DNA from: Mycobacterium sp. Aquia_213
Lineage (GTDB): Bacteria > Actinomycetota > Actinomycetes > Mycobacteriales > Mycobacteriaceae
Direction of reading: 5' to 3'
Length of the DNA stretch: 64,000 nt
Assembly: GCF_026625985.1 (NCBI RefSeq)
Contig: NZ_CP113116.1
Coordinates: 930,001 to 994,000 of the forward strand
Part shown: positions 25,107-32,853 of the stretch, one piece after another
Numbering within the stretch: the first letter of the stretch is position 1
How the letters are laid out: every line of letters begins with the position of its first letter
Translations under genes and position numbers: made by a program
Notes under the pieces: model-generated
Seen by the model: only the letters and a program-made list of their open reading frames with translations
The model's database searches: none
What the model was told of the DNA's origin: nothing

Positions 25107-25215
25107 GTTTGCCCGCCTCTCAGCGACAACGCTCGGCGATGGTGGCTGGCCGTGCTGCGCTAGGTGCAAGGTGAGTACGTAACGGAGCTCGTTTGTCGCT
25201 GAGAGGCGGGCAAAC
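25107..25215. repeat. 23-bp perfect inverted repeat between convergent genes
   Basis: Arms 25107-25129 and 25193-25215 are exact reverse complements over 23 bases and flank a 63-base loop. The element lies in the 203-base gap between fadB and the convergent luciferase-like gene. It could be a bidirectional terminator, but the stem is long, the loop large and no T-run follows. A dispersed palindromic element is therefore an alternative. No coding frame is supported inside. Confidence 0.75.
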
Positions 25216-25257
25216 CGGGTGCCGGCTCGGCGAGAGACTCTTGTGGTGCGCGTGACG

Positions 25258-26118
25258 TTAGTTGCAGGCCGCGGCGATCCGGCGCCACTGCTCGCGGGGG
25301 AAGGCCTGCGGGTCGGCGAGCAGCACCTGGACGCAGACGTGATCGGCGCCGGCGGCACGGTGCTCGGCAACCCTGCGCAGAATGGCGGCTTCGTCACCCC
25401 ACGCGATGATCGCGTTGAACAGCCGATCGCTCACCTGTGCCACGTCATCTTCGGAGAACCCGCTGCGCAGTAAATTGTTGGCGTAGTTGGGTAGCGCCAA
25501 ATAGGAACGCAGCCAGTCGGTTCCGATACGGTGTGCTTCCTCGGCGTCCTCGGTGAGGATCACACTCTGCTCGGGCAGCAGCAATGGACCCTCACCCAAA
25601 GTCGAACGTGCAGAAGCGGTGTGCTCGGGTGTGACCAGGTAAGGATGTGCCCCGCGCGCGCGGGTTGCCGACAAGGTCAGCATCTTCGGACCGAGCGCGG
25701 CCAGCACCCGCTTGTCGGTGGGAACCGGTTGTGGCGCGGCGTCCAGTCCGTCCAGAAACGCGGCCGTCGCGGCCAAGGGTTTGCGGTACCGCCCCGGCTC
25801 GCCGGCATCGATCAGCGGGGCGTGGCTGACACCGATGCCCAACAGGAAACGGTCCCCGTGTTCGGCGGTCAGCGCGGCATAGCGTTCGGCCACGTCGCCG
25901 GGTGAATGCATCCACAGGTTCAGGATCCCGGTTGCGATGATCGTGCGCTTGGTCGCGGCCAGCAGGCTGCCGACCGCGTCGAACACCTGGCCGCCGACAT
26001 CCGGAATCCACAACGCCGTGAAGCCCAGCTCGTCTAATTCTGCTGCGGCATCAGCGGATTCGGCCGGGTCGCCGTAACGCAGTTGACTGCTCCATATCCC
26101 GACACCGGCAAGCTCCAT
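25258..26118 (-). CDS. luciferase-like (F420-type) oxidoreductase
   Basis: 286 residues, bacterial luciferase fold: MELAGVGIWSSQLRYGDPAE, then LDELGFTALWIPDVGGQVFD, TIIATGILNLW and FLLGIGVSHAPLIDAG. In mycobacteria this branch generally uses coenzyme F420 and includes TIGR03620-type proteins; the cofactor is inferred. The ATG at 26118 has an AGGA about ten bases upstream. It follows the FAD monooxygenase at 26172 by 53 bases on the same strand, so the two may be an operon. Substrate unknown. Confidence 0.88.
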   Translation of the reverse strand: MELAGVGIWSSQLRYGDPAESADAAAELDELGFTALWIPDVGGQVFDAVGSLLAATKRTIIATGILNLWMHSPGDVAERYAALTAEHGDRFLLGIGVSHAPLIDAGEPGRYRKPLAATAAFLDGLDAAPQPVPTDKRVLAALGPKMLTLSATRARGAHPYLVTPEHTASARSTLGEGPLLLPEQSVILTEDAEEAHRIGTDWLRSYLALPNYANNLLRSGFSEDDVAQVSDRLFNAIIAWGDEAAILRRVAEHRAAGADHVCVQVLLADPQAFPREQWRRIAAACN

Positions 26119-26171
26119 CGCAGATCGTTCCTTTCGTGGCGGGCACCTCTGGCTCGCTGTGGCCATTGACG

Positions 26172-27374
26172 TCAAACGATGGCGTACTCTTTGTACTGCA
26201 TCGAATCGTACAGACGGGCACCGTTGGTATTCATTTTGGCGATGGCTCTGCTGACACCGGCGGGGAGCACCGAGATCAGCTGAGCGGCGCGAGTCAGCCC
26301 CCACACTCCGGCTCGGGAATTGGGCACGATGGTCTTGGCGGCGGTGCGGGCAAAAGCACGACTGCGCCGCACGGCGTCGGCCATTGCCCGTTCGTAGGAC
26401 GTGAACGCGCGTGGGTAGTCGCCCTTGGCTTCGGCCAATTCGCCCGCCAGCACGTAGGCGCCTATTACCGCGAGGCTGGTGCTGCCGCCCACTGCCGGCC
26501 CGGGACAGTACCCGGCGTCGCCCACCAGTGCGACCCGTCCGCGCGACCAGGTGTCCAACTCCAGCTGGATGATCGAGTCGAAGTAGAACGTCGGCGCGTG
26601 GTCGAGCTCGGCGAGCCAACCGTCCACCGCCGGATCCATCCCGGCGAATGTCGTCCGCAATAACTCCTTCTGCCGCACGACATCTCGGTAGTGATATTGC
26701 AGTTCTTCCTTGCTGCGGAACATGAACAGTGCGCGCGCGTCGTCCAGGGGCTGCGCGGTGTAGATCGCCGCCATCCTTCCGGCGCCCATATGCACCGCCA
26801 TTTCCCCATTGCGGGCAAGCGATTTCGGCACAGATTCGACCGCCAGGTAACCACCGAGAAACCTGGTGCGCCCCGCGTCCTCGCCGAAGACCAGGCGGCG
26901 CACGTTTGAGTGCAGACCGTCGGCGCCGATGACGACGTCGAACGTGCGTGGCGCGTTGTGCTCGAAGGTGACGTCACCGCCGGCCGACAGCGACGTGATC
27001 GAGTCGCCGAATAGGTACTCGACGTCATCGCAGCCGGCGCGGTAATAGGCCTCGCTGAGGTCGTCGCGCATGATCTCGACATGCCGGTCGGATGACGCGC
27101 CGAAGAGCTTGGTCAGGTCGACGCGCGCCGGGCGCTGGACGCCCTCGCGATACATGGTCATTTCTGTCGTGCCGGTCGCGAGCGCCTCGATCTGTGGCAG
27201 CACACCCATCTTTGCCGAGATTTCCATGGCCGGGCGGAACAGGTCGACCGCGTGGCCGCCGGTCTTCCGCAAGTGGGGTGCGCGCTCGACGATCGTGACA
27301 TCGAATCCATGGCGGATAAGCCAGTACGCCAGTACGGGGCCGGAGATGCTGGCCCCCGAGATCAGAATCCGCAT
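26172..27374 (-). CDS. FAD-dependent monooxygenase (PHBH/TfdB family)
   Basis: 400 residues. An N-terminal Rossmann loop (ILISGASISGPVLAYWL) binds FAD, with the DG-like motif VIGADGLHSNVRR at about 160 and the GD motif RVALVGDAGYCPGPAVGGST at about 290. It is likely an NAD(P)H-dependent hydroxylase of an aromatic or hydrophobic compound. The start is the ATG at 27374 after AAGGAGGT. It is divergent from the TetR gene at 27445, with palindromes between, so it is probably that repressor's target. Confidence 0.92.
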   Translation of the reverse strand: MRILISGASISGPVLAYWLIRHGFDVTIVERAPHLRKTGGHAVDLFRPAMEISAKMGVLPQIEALATGTTEMTMYREGVQRPARVDLTKLFGASSDRHVEIMRDDLSEAYYRAGCDDVEYLFGDSITSLSAGGDVTFEHNAPRTFDVVIGADGLHSNVRRLVFGEDAGRTRFLGGYLAVESVPKSLARNGEMAVHMGAGRMAAIYTAQPLDDARALFMFRSKEELQYHYRDVVRQKELLRTTFAGMDPAVDGWLAELDHAPTFYFDSIIQLELDTWSRGRVALVGDAGYCPGPAVGGSTSLAVIGAYVLAGELAEAKGDYPRAFTSYERAMADAVRRSRAFARTAAKTIVPNSRAGVWGLTRAAQLISVLPAGVSRAIAKMNTNGARLYDSMQYKEYAIV

Positions 27375-27390
27375 GCCGACCTCCTTGGAG

Positions 27391-27438
27391 TTAGGTGACC
27401 CTAACATAGCACTTACCTATCGGTAAGTCAGCTAAAAT
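27391..27438. promoter_or_regulatory. divergent promoter with TetR operator
   Basis: ACTTACCTATCGGTAAGT (27411-27428) is an 18-base palindrome with a 4-base centre. A weaker one, TTAGGTGACCCTAA, lies at 27391-27404. TAAAAT (27433-27438) ends six bases before the tetR GTG, so the main palindrome covers the region just upstream of that -10. Both the monooxygenase and tetR promoters would be blocked by a bound dimer. Confidence 0.65.
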
Positions 27439-27444
27439 TTTTGG

Positions 27445-27981
27445 GTGACGAGACCGCGGTCAGATACCCGTCGGCGCATCCAAGAGGTCGCCCGGCAGCT
27501 TTTCCTTCAGCAGGGCGTGCAGCGGACCAGCCTGCAGGACATCGCGGACCGGCTGGGCATCACCAAACCCGCGTTGTACTACCACTTCACCTCGCGCGAA
27601 GAACTGGTGCGCAGCATCGTGATGCCGTTGATCGAAGACGGCGAGCGGTTCGTCGCCGAGCAGGAAGGCCGCCGCGACGTCGATGCCCGCGAATTGCTGG
27701 AGGGCTATTTCGATTTCCACTACCTGCACCGTCAGTACATCGTGCTGGTGCTCACCGAATTGACGATGCTGGCCGACCTCGGGCTCATCGACAGGGTGCT
27801 GGCCTGGCGGGATCGGCTGGGCAAGCTGGTATTTGGGCGGCGGCCGAACCTCGCACAGTCCACCCGCGCGGTGGTGGCTTTCGGCGGTCTGCAGGATTGC
27901 TGCCTACAGTTTCCCGACACCCCGTATGAGGCGTTGCGGGCGGCCTCGGTCGACGCCGCGCTCGCCGCGCTCGGCGGGTGA
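27445..27981 (+). CDS. TetR-family transcriptional regulator
   Basis: 178 residues. The helix-turn-helix is at about 10-55 (TSLQDIADRLGITKPALYYHFTSREELV). The GTG start has no ribosome-binding site, and a -10-like TAAAAT lies immediately upstream, indicating a leaderless transcript. It is divergent from the FAD monooxygenase and is its probable repressor, acting on the palindrome at 27411-27428. Confidence 0.9.
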   Translation: MTRPRSDTRRRIQEVARQLFLQQGVQRTSLQDIADRLGITKPALYYHFTSREELVRSIVMPLIEDGERFVAEQEGRRDVDARELLEGYFDFHYLHRQYIVLVLTELTMLADLGLIDRVLAWRDRLGKLVFGRRPNLAQSTRAVVAFGGLQDCCLQFPDTPYEALRAASVDAALAALGG

Positions 27982-27988
27982 CGCTGGG

Positions 27989-28219
27989 TTACGTCCCTGC
28001 CCCGCTCGCGGTGCTTTGGTCCTGGGCGTTCTGCTGGAAGATATCGCCGGACGTCTGGCCGTTGTCGTTCACGAAGTTTTCATCGCCGTTGTCGACGTTG
28101 ACGATCCGGGCGCCGGCCGCGACGGCTGCGGGCGCACCCGGCTGCGCGCCGCCGAACAGTGCGAGTGCCGCGACGGTCGCCGCCCCGGCCAATGTCACTT
28201 GGATCAACTTGTTTGCCAT
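27989..28219 (-). CDS. small exported protein of unknown function
   Basis: 76 residues. A signal-peptide-like N-terminus (MANKLIQVTLAGAATVAALALF) is followed by a short Gly/Asn/Gln-rich mature region without cysteines. No strong ribosome site precedes the ATG at 28219. Support comes from the clean signal sequence and from fitting exactly between two real genes. No homologue recognised; moderately confident it is real. Confidence 0.55.
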   Translation of the reverse strand: MANKLIQVTLAGAATVAALALFGGAQPGAPAAVAAGARIVNVDNGDENFVNDNGQTSGDIFQQNAQDQSTASGAGT

Positions 28220-28319
28220 GCATTCATTAACCGCTCGGTTACCAGGAGCGGGCTGGGTGCTTTATATCCATCCGCTATGAGGTTCCGGCTCGTACCGGCG
28301 ACAGCTAGAGTGCCTAACC

Positions 28320-29303
28320 ATGCGCTTTGGTTTCTTCATTCCGCAGGGCTGGCGGATGGATCTGGTAGGCATCGACCCCGCGAAACACTGGGCGGTGATG
28401 CGGGACTTGGCGTCTTACGCCGACGGCAGCGCCTGGGACTCGGTGTGGGTTTACGACCACTTCCATACCGTCCCGATGCCGAGCGCCGAAGCGACGCACG
28501 AGGCCTGGTCGTTGATGTCGGCCTACGCCGCGACCACGTCGCGCGTCAAGCTCGGCCAGATGTGTACGGCGATGAGCTACCGCAATCCGGTCTATCTTGC
28601 CAAAGTGGCGGCCACCGCCGACATCATCTCCGGCGGTCGCATCCAGATGGGCATCGGCGGCGGCTGGTACGAACATGAGTGGCGCGCTTATGGTTACGGA
28701 TTCCCGTCGGCCGGCGTGCGGCTGGGTCGGCTGGATGAAGGCGTGCAGATCCTGCGGGACGCCTGGCGCGACGGCAAAGTCAGTTTTGCTGGCAAGCACT
28801 ATCAGGTTGACGGTGCGATTGTCGAGCCGAAGCCGTTGCAGGACAACGGTATTCCGCTATGGATTGCCGGCGGGGGGGAGAAGGTGACGCTGCGCATCGC
28901 GGCGCAGTACGCGCAGTACACCAATTTCACCCCGGAGCTCGAGGCCTTCAGGCACAAGTCCGAGGTGCTCGCCGGGCACTGCCGCGACGTAGGCACCGAC
29001 TTCGACGCGATCGTGCGTTCGGCCAACTTCACGGCCATCATCGGCACGACGGAGGCCGAGGTCAAAGACCGGCAGCAGCGGGTGCGTGACCTGCTGGTCA
29101 ACTATGTGCCTGAGGCCCTTGCGGATTCGATGACCAGCAGCCTGCCGGACTCGGCGACGGGCACCACGGAACAGGTGATCGAACGGCTGACCAAGATCCG
29201 CGACCTCGGTTGCGAGTACGCGATCGTCTACTTCCCCGAGGCGGCCTACGACCGCTCCGGCATCGAGTTGTTCGAGCGCGAAATCATTCCCGCCCTGAGC
29301 TAG
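28320..29303 (+). CDS. luciferase-like F420-dependent oxidoreductase
   Basis: 327 residues with the LLM barrel: MRFGFFIPQGWRMDLVGI, then SVWVYDHFHTVP, KLGQMCTAMSYRNPVYLAK, ISGGRIQMGIGGGWYEHE and GIPLWIAGGGEKVTLR. The nonprolyl peptide region and the GGGWYE motif are typical of F420-dependent members. TAGAGT (28306-28311) lies eight bases before the ATG and no ribosome site is seen, so it may be leaderless. It overlaps the convergent monooxygenase by four bases. Substrate unknown. Confidence 0.9.
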   Translation: MRFGFFIPQGWRMDLVGIDPAKHWAVMRDLASYADGSAWDSVWVYDHFHTVPMPSAEATHEAWSLMSAYAATTSRVKLGQMCTAMSYRNPVYLAKVAATADIISGGRIQMGIGGGWYEHEWRAYGYGFPSAGVRLGRLDEGVQILRDAWRDGKVSFAGKHYQVDGAIVEPKPLQDNGIPLWIAGGGEKVTLRIAAQYAQYTNFTPELEAFRHKSEVLAGHCRDVGTDFDAIVRSANFTAIIGTTEAEVKDRQQRVRDLLVNYVPEALADSMTSSLPDSATGTTEQVIERLTKIRDLGCEYAIVYFPEAAYDRSGIELFEREIIPALS

Positions 29304-29593
29304 ACGTCGGTGGTGGTGAACCGTGTCTTGACCGGCGGCGCGGCCAGCAGTGGCGGGAGTTGCGTCACCTTGCCTTCGCCGGCACGAAACGCGCGATAGG
29401 CCTCGTCGGCGTCGACCGATTCCCACTCTTCGTAGATGATCCAGTGGGCTTCGTCGTCCTCGTTGACCCAGACGTCGGTGCGGAGATTTCCCTGGAATGC
29501 CCGGGTGGTTTCCAGCGTCCGGCCCATCAGCTCACGCCCGGCGCCGACCTCGTCGGGCTTGAACTTCAGTTCCAGTAGCACGATGACCGTCAT
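29300..29593 (-). CDS. antibiotic biosynthesis monooxygenase (ABM) domain protein
   Basis: 97 residues, a single ABM domain: MTVIVLLELKFKPDEVGAGR, TRAFQGNLRTDVWVNEDDEAH and WIIYEEWESVDADEAYRAF. Such proteins form dimeric alpha-beta barrels and often oxidise quinol-like compounds without a cofactor. It lies 18 bases downstream of the ABC-transporter substrate-binding gene on the same strand, so it may be the last gene of that operon. Confidence 0.85.
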   Translation of the reverse strand: MTVIVLLELKFKPDEVGAGRELMGRTLETTRAFQGNLRTDVWVNEDDEAHWIIYEEWESVDADEAYRAFRAGEGKVTQLPPLLAAPPVKTRFTTTDV

Positions 29594-29611
29594 CGTCGTC
29601 TCCTCGTATCG

Positions 29612-30628
29612 TCACTGTGTGCTGCTCACCGCGAGCACACCGTTGAACCTACGGTCGACCCACTTGACGAAATCGGGCGCCTCCGGAATTTGGTCGGCGG
29701 CCGCGAAAAGATCGGCGAGGCGTTGTTCGGCGGCGACCACCTTGTCGTCGAGGGGCACGGGCAATCGCAGCAGGTGACTCTGGGCGAGCTCGGCGATCTT
29801 GATGTCCAGGCCCACGGCCTTGGCGTACTTCTTCGCCCACTCCGACGGATTCTCGCGCGCCCACTGTGCGGCTTTCTGGTAGCGGATCAACAGATCGGCC
29901 AGCGCGGCGTTGCGCTTCGGGTCGGTCAGTGCGCGGGTGGATGCGCTTCCGAACTGGTAGCCGTTTTCGGCGGTGCCGATATTGCGCACCTTCAGCGTCA
30001 GGGTGGCTTGCGACGTGTAGGGCTCCCAGATGACCCAAGCGTCGCCCTGCCCGTTGGCGAACGCCGACAGCGCATCGGCCGGCTGCAAGAAGACCAGCTT
30101 CACGTCCTTGGGCTTCAGCCCGACGTCGGCGAGATGCTCGAGCACGTTCGCGTGCGCGGCACTGCCCTTGGCCACCAGGATCGTCTTACCCTTCAGGTCG
30201 GGAACCGAGGCGATCGATGAATTGGCACGCACCAGGATCTGCTCGCCCGTCTCGGCGCCGTCCCACGCCGAGACCACCCGGGTCTTCGAGTTGGCCGCGG
30301 CACCGAAGACCGGTGGGGTGTTGCCGGTGACCGCGAAATCGATCTTGCCGGCGGTCAGTGCCTCGATCTGCGGAGGCCCGGACGTGAATGTCGAAAACGT
30401 GATCTTGTACGGCAGATTGTCGAGTGCACCGGCGGCGCGCAGCAGCGCTTGGGTACCACCTTTTTGATCACCGACTTGCAGGGTCAAACCGGAAAGCTCG
30501 GACACCGGGACCGGCGCCGGCACCGCGATCAATTGCGGTCCCAGAGACCGCGACACGCAGCCGGGCGTGCCGGCCACCAACGCCAGCACCAGTGCGGCGC
30601 GAATGGCGATGCGGTGCTTGGCCGTCAA
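29612..30628 (-). CDS. ssuA: ABC transporter substrate-binding protein, sulfonate/taurine type
   Basis: 338 residues. A hydrophobic leader ends at TPGC (about residue 24), a possible lipobox although weak. The mature part is SsuA/TauA-like: LTLQVGDQKGGTQALLRAAG, ALTAGKIDFAVTGNTPPVFGAA, LKGKTILVAKGSAAHANVLEHL and GQGDAWVIWEPYTSQ. It should bind an alkanesulfonate-like ligand at the cell surface. The start is a TTG overlapping the ATPase stop (TTGA, 30625-30628); a longer open frame over the ATPase gene is rejected. Confidence 0.88.
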   Translation of the reverse strand: MTAKHRIAIRAALVLALVAGTPGCVSRSLGPQLIAVPAPVPVSELSGLTLQVGDQKGGTQALLRAAGALDNLPYKITFSTFTSGPPQIEALTAGKIDFAVTGNTPPVFGAAANSKTRVVSAWDGAETGEQILVRANSSIASVPDLKGKTILVAKGSAAHANVLEHLADVGLKPKDVKLVFLQPADALSAFANGQGDAWVIWEPYTSQATLTLKVRNIGTAENGYQFGSASTRALTDPKRNAALADLLIRYQKAAQWARENPSEWAKKYAKAVGLDIKIAELAQSHLLRLPVPLDDKVVAAEQRLADLFAAADQIPEAPDFVKWVDRRFNGVLAVSSTQ

Positions 30629-31362
30629 AGCCGAACGCCGAGCTTGTCGAGGAGGTCGGCGCGGTAGTGATCGTGCACAGCGGTGCGCTCCGACGGGGTG
30701 GGTCGCGGGGCTTCGATCTCGATGGAGTGGGCAACGCGGCCATCTTCGAGGACCAACACCCGGTCGGCCAGCTCGATGGCCTCGTCGACGTCGTGCGTGA
30801 CCAGCAGCACGCCGAATCCGTGACGGCGCCACAGGTCGAGCAGCAGCGCGCGCATGGATAGCCGGGTGAGCGCGTCCAGCGCGCCGAACGGCTCGTCGAG
30901 CAGCAGCAGCTGGGGTTCGGCTACCAGTGCCCGGGCCAGCGAAACCCGTTGTGCCTGACCGCCGGACAACGTCAGGGGCCACGCCGCCGCGTGATCGACA
31001 AGGCCGATTTCGCCCAGCGCCCGCTCGGTCCGGTCCCGGGCCGCCTCCGGCGAGAGGTCGGTGCGGTTGAGGCCGTAGCGCACGTTGGTCTGCACGTCGC
31101 GCCACGGGAAGAGTCGCGGCTCCTGGAAGGCGACGGCCGGTGCGCCGGCGACCTCGCGCTCACCGGTGTGGTCGGGGGAAAGCCCTGCCAGCACCCGTAA
31201 TACGGTCGACTTGCCGCAGCCGCTGCGGCCGACCAGCGCGACGATCTCGTGCGTCTGGATTTCGAGGGAGATACCGTCGAGAACCTTGCGGCGGCCGTAC
31301 CACTTATCAATATTGTCGAGCCTGCCGACGACGGCGGTCTGTCGTTCAGATGTGACTGTCAT
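30625..31362 (-). CDS. ssuB: ABC transporter ATP-binding protein, sulfonate/nitrate type
   Basis: 245 residues. Walker A VGRSGCGKST at about 44, Q-loop FQEPRLFPW, signature LSGGQAQRVSLARAL, Walker B LLLLDEPFGALD and the switch His in LLVTHDVDEAIE. The FQE.RL.PW Q-loop is typical of SsuB/TauB importers. Linked to the permease by ATGA and to the binding protein by TTGA overlaps, so the importer is translated as one coupled unit. Confidence 0.94.
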   Translation of the reverse strand: MTVTSERQTAVVGRLDNIDKWYGRRKVLDGISLEIQTHEIVALVGRSGCGKSTVLRVLAGLSPDHTGEREVAGAPAVAFQEPRLFPWRDVQTNVRYGLNRTDLSPEAARDRTERALGEIGLVDHAAAWPLTLSGGQAQRVSLARALVAEPQLLLLDEPFGALDALTRLSMRALLLDLWRRHGFGVLLVTHDVDEAIELADRVLVLEDGRVAHSIEIEAPRPTPSERTAVHDHYRADLLDKLGVRL

Positions 31363-32174
31363 GTGCGGTACCTCAGGGCTCGATGTTCAAGCGCTCGAAC
31401 GATGGCATCGGTCCCGATGCCCAGCAGCGCGTAGATGACCAGGCAGAAGATGATGATGTCGATGCGCAGGAAGTCGCGGGCGTTGTTGATCAAGAACCCA
31501 ATGCCTTTGTCCGCGTTGATTTGTTCGGCGACGATCAGCGTCAGCCACGCGATCGCCAGCGACTGCCGCAGCCCGACCAGCACCTGCGGTGCCGCGCTCG
31601 GCAAGATGATGGTGCGCAGCCGCTGCCAGAGCGAAAAGCCAAGAACATCAGCGGTTTCCAGCAGTTTGGGGTCGACCTGCTTGATCGCGGACACGGTATT
31701 GAGGTACAGCGGGAAACTGACGCCGAGCGCGACCAGCAGCACCTTCGGCAGCTCGCCGATGCCGAACCACAGGATGAACAACGGAATCAAGCCCAGATGT
31801 GGGAGTGCGCGCACCATCTGTAAGGGCGGGTCGACGGTCGCCTCGAACCACCGCGACAACCCGACAACTACGCCCAGGGCAACACCGAGCACCCCGCCGA
31901 GCAGCAGGCCTTCGGCCACGCGCAGCCCGGACACCTCCAGGGCCTCGACGAGCTTGCCGTTTCGGATCAGCTGCAGGCCGGCATCGAAGATCAACTGCGG
32001 GGCCGGCAACACGTCCTGGGGGATCAGTCCGGTGGCGCTGAAAAGTTGCCACAACCCCAGCAGCACCAGCGGGGACGAGATCCGGATGATCGCCCAGCGG
32101 CGCTGCTTGCGCGGCCTGGCGACCGCGGCTGCCGGCGCAGATCCGACGGCTGTCTGGGCGGGAGTGCTGACCAT
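31359..32174 (-). CDS. ssuC: ABC transporter permease, sulfonate type
   Basis: 271 residues with about six membrane helices and the importer coupling motif EtADVLGFSLWQRLRTIILPSAAP (EAA loop) at about 180. First gene of the leftward importer operon. I chose the ATG at 32174; a TTG at 32183 is also open but sits only two bases from the AGAGG. It probably imports a sulfonate or similar organosulfur compound; M. tuberculosis lacks this locus at this position as I recall it. Confidence 0.9.
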   Translation of the reverse strand: MVSTPAQTAVGSAPAAAVARPRKQRRWAIIRISSPLVLLGLWQLFSATGLIPQDVLPAPQLIFDAGLQLIRNGKLVEALEVSGLRVAEGLLLGGVLGVALGVVVGLSRWFEATVDPPLQMVRALPHLGLIPLFILWFGIGELPKVLLVALGVSFPLYLNTVSAIKQVDPKLLETADVLGFSLWQRLRTIILPSAAPQVLVGLRQSLAIAWLTLIVAEQINADKGIGFLINNARDFLRIDIIIFCLVIYALLGIGTDAIVRALEHRALRYRT

Positions 32175-32424
32175 TGTTCGCAAAACCTCTGGGGGAAGCG
32201 GGCAGACGCTAACGGGTTACCGGCGGCATTGCCCGTGCTGACGGTAGGCGGATCGGCCAGCTTGGATAAGGGTTTGGCTCCGTGTGACGGGAACACGGCG
32301 CAAGCCGCCGGCACCGGGTGTGCGGCCGCCATGCCGGCAATGAGAATGCCGTTTCCACTTTTCGGAAGGCTGTTATACGGTTTAGTGAGCACAATTCTGT
32401 TGACCGACGACGGAGGACCCCTCG

Positions 32425-32838
32425 ATGCAGAAGGCACTCGCTCCCGAAATCTCGACCTGGCCCGACGACAGCCCGCAGTTGATCGGCAGTCGGTGCGGTG
32501 ACTGCGGCGCCACCACCTTCCCGGTGCAGCAGCGGTGCCCGCGGTGCAGTGGTGGAGCCATGAGCGACGTGTTGTTGCCGCGCAGCGGAACCCTGGTGGC
32601 CTGGACCACCCAGGGCTTCCCACCCGGGGCCCCCTACGCCGGCCCGACCGGCAACGACTTCGTGCCGTTCGGCGTGGGCCTGGTCCAACTCGGCGACGTG
32701 ATCCGCGTCGAGGGCCGGCTGACCGAGAACGACCCGGCCAAACTCCAGTTCGGCCAGGAGGTCGAGCTCACCATGGTGCCGTTCACCACCGACGCGGACG
32801 GCAACGAGATCATCACGTTCGCTTTCCAACCGGTCTAG
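32425..32838 (+). CDS. DUF35 / zinc-ribbon OB-fold acyl-CoA-associated protein
   Basis: 137 residues. The N-terminal rubredoxin-like zinc ribbon has C-G-D-C and C-P-R-C pairs (residues about 24-41), followed by an OB-fold (LPRSGTLVAWTTQGFPP ... GDVIRVEGRL). Such proteins partner with thiolase-like lipid-transfer proteins, as in the Ltp2-ChsH2 steroid aldolase. The ATG has GGAGG ten bases upstream. It is followed by the thiolase-like gene after 15 bases. Confidence 0.9.
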   Translation: MQKALAPEISTWPDDSPQLIGSRCGDCGATTFPVQQRCPRCSGGAMSDVLLPRSGTLVAWTTQGFPPGAPYAGPTGNDFVPFGVGLVQLGDVIRVEGRLTENDPAKLQFGQEVELTMVPFTTDADGNEIITFAFQPV

Positions 32839-32853
32839 ATAGAGGAGCCTGAG

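Noticed and set aside
30629..31105. N-terminal extension of the sulfonate-binding protein over the ATPase gene
   Set aside because: The extension is the ATPase coding region read in another frame; the TTG at 30628 with TTGA overlap and a following signal sequence is the better start.
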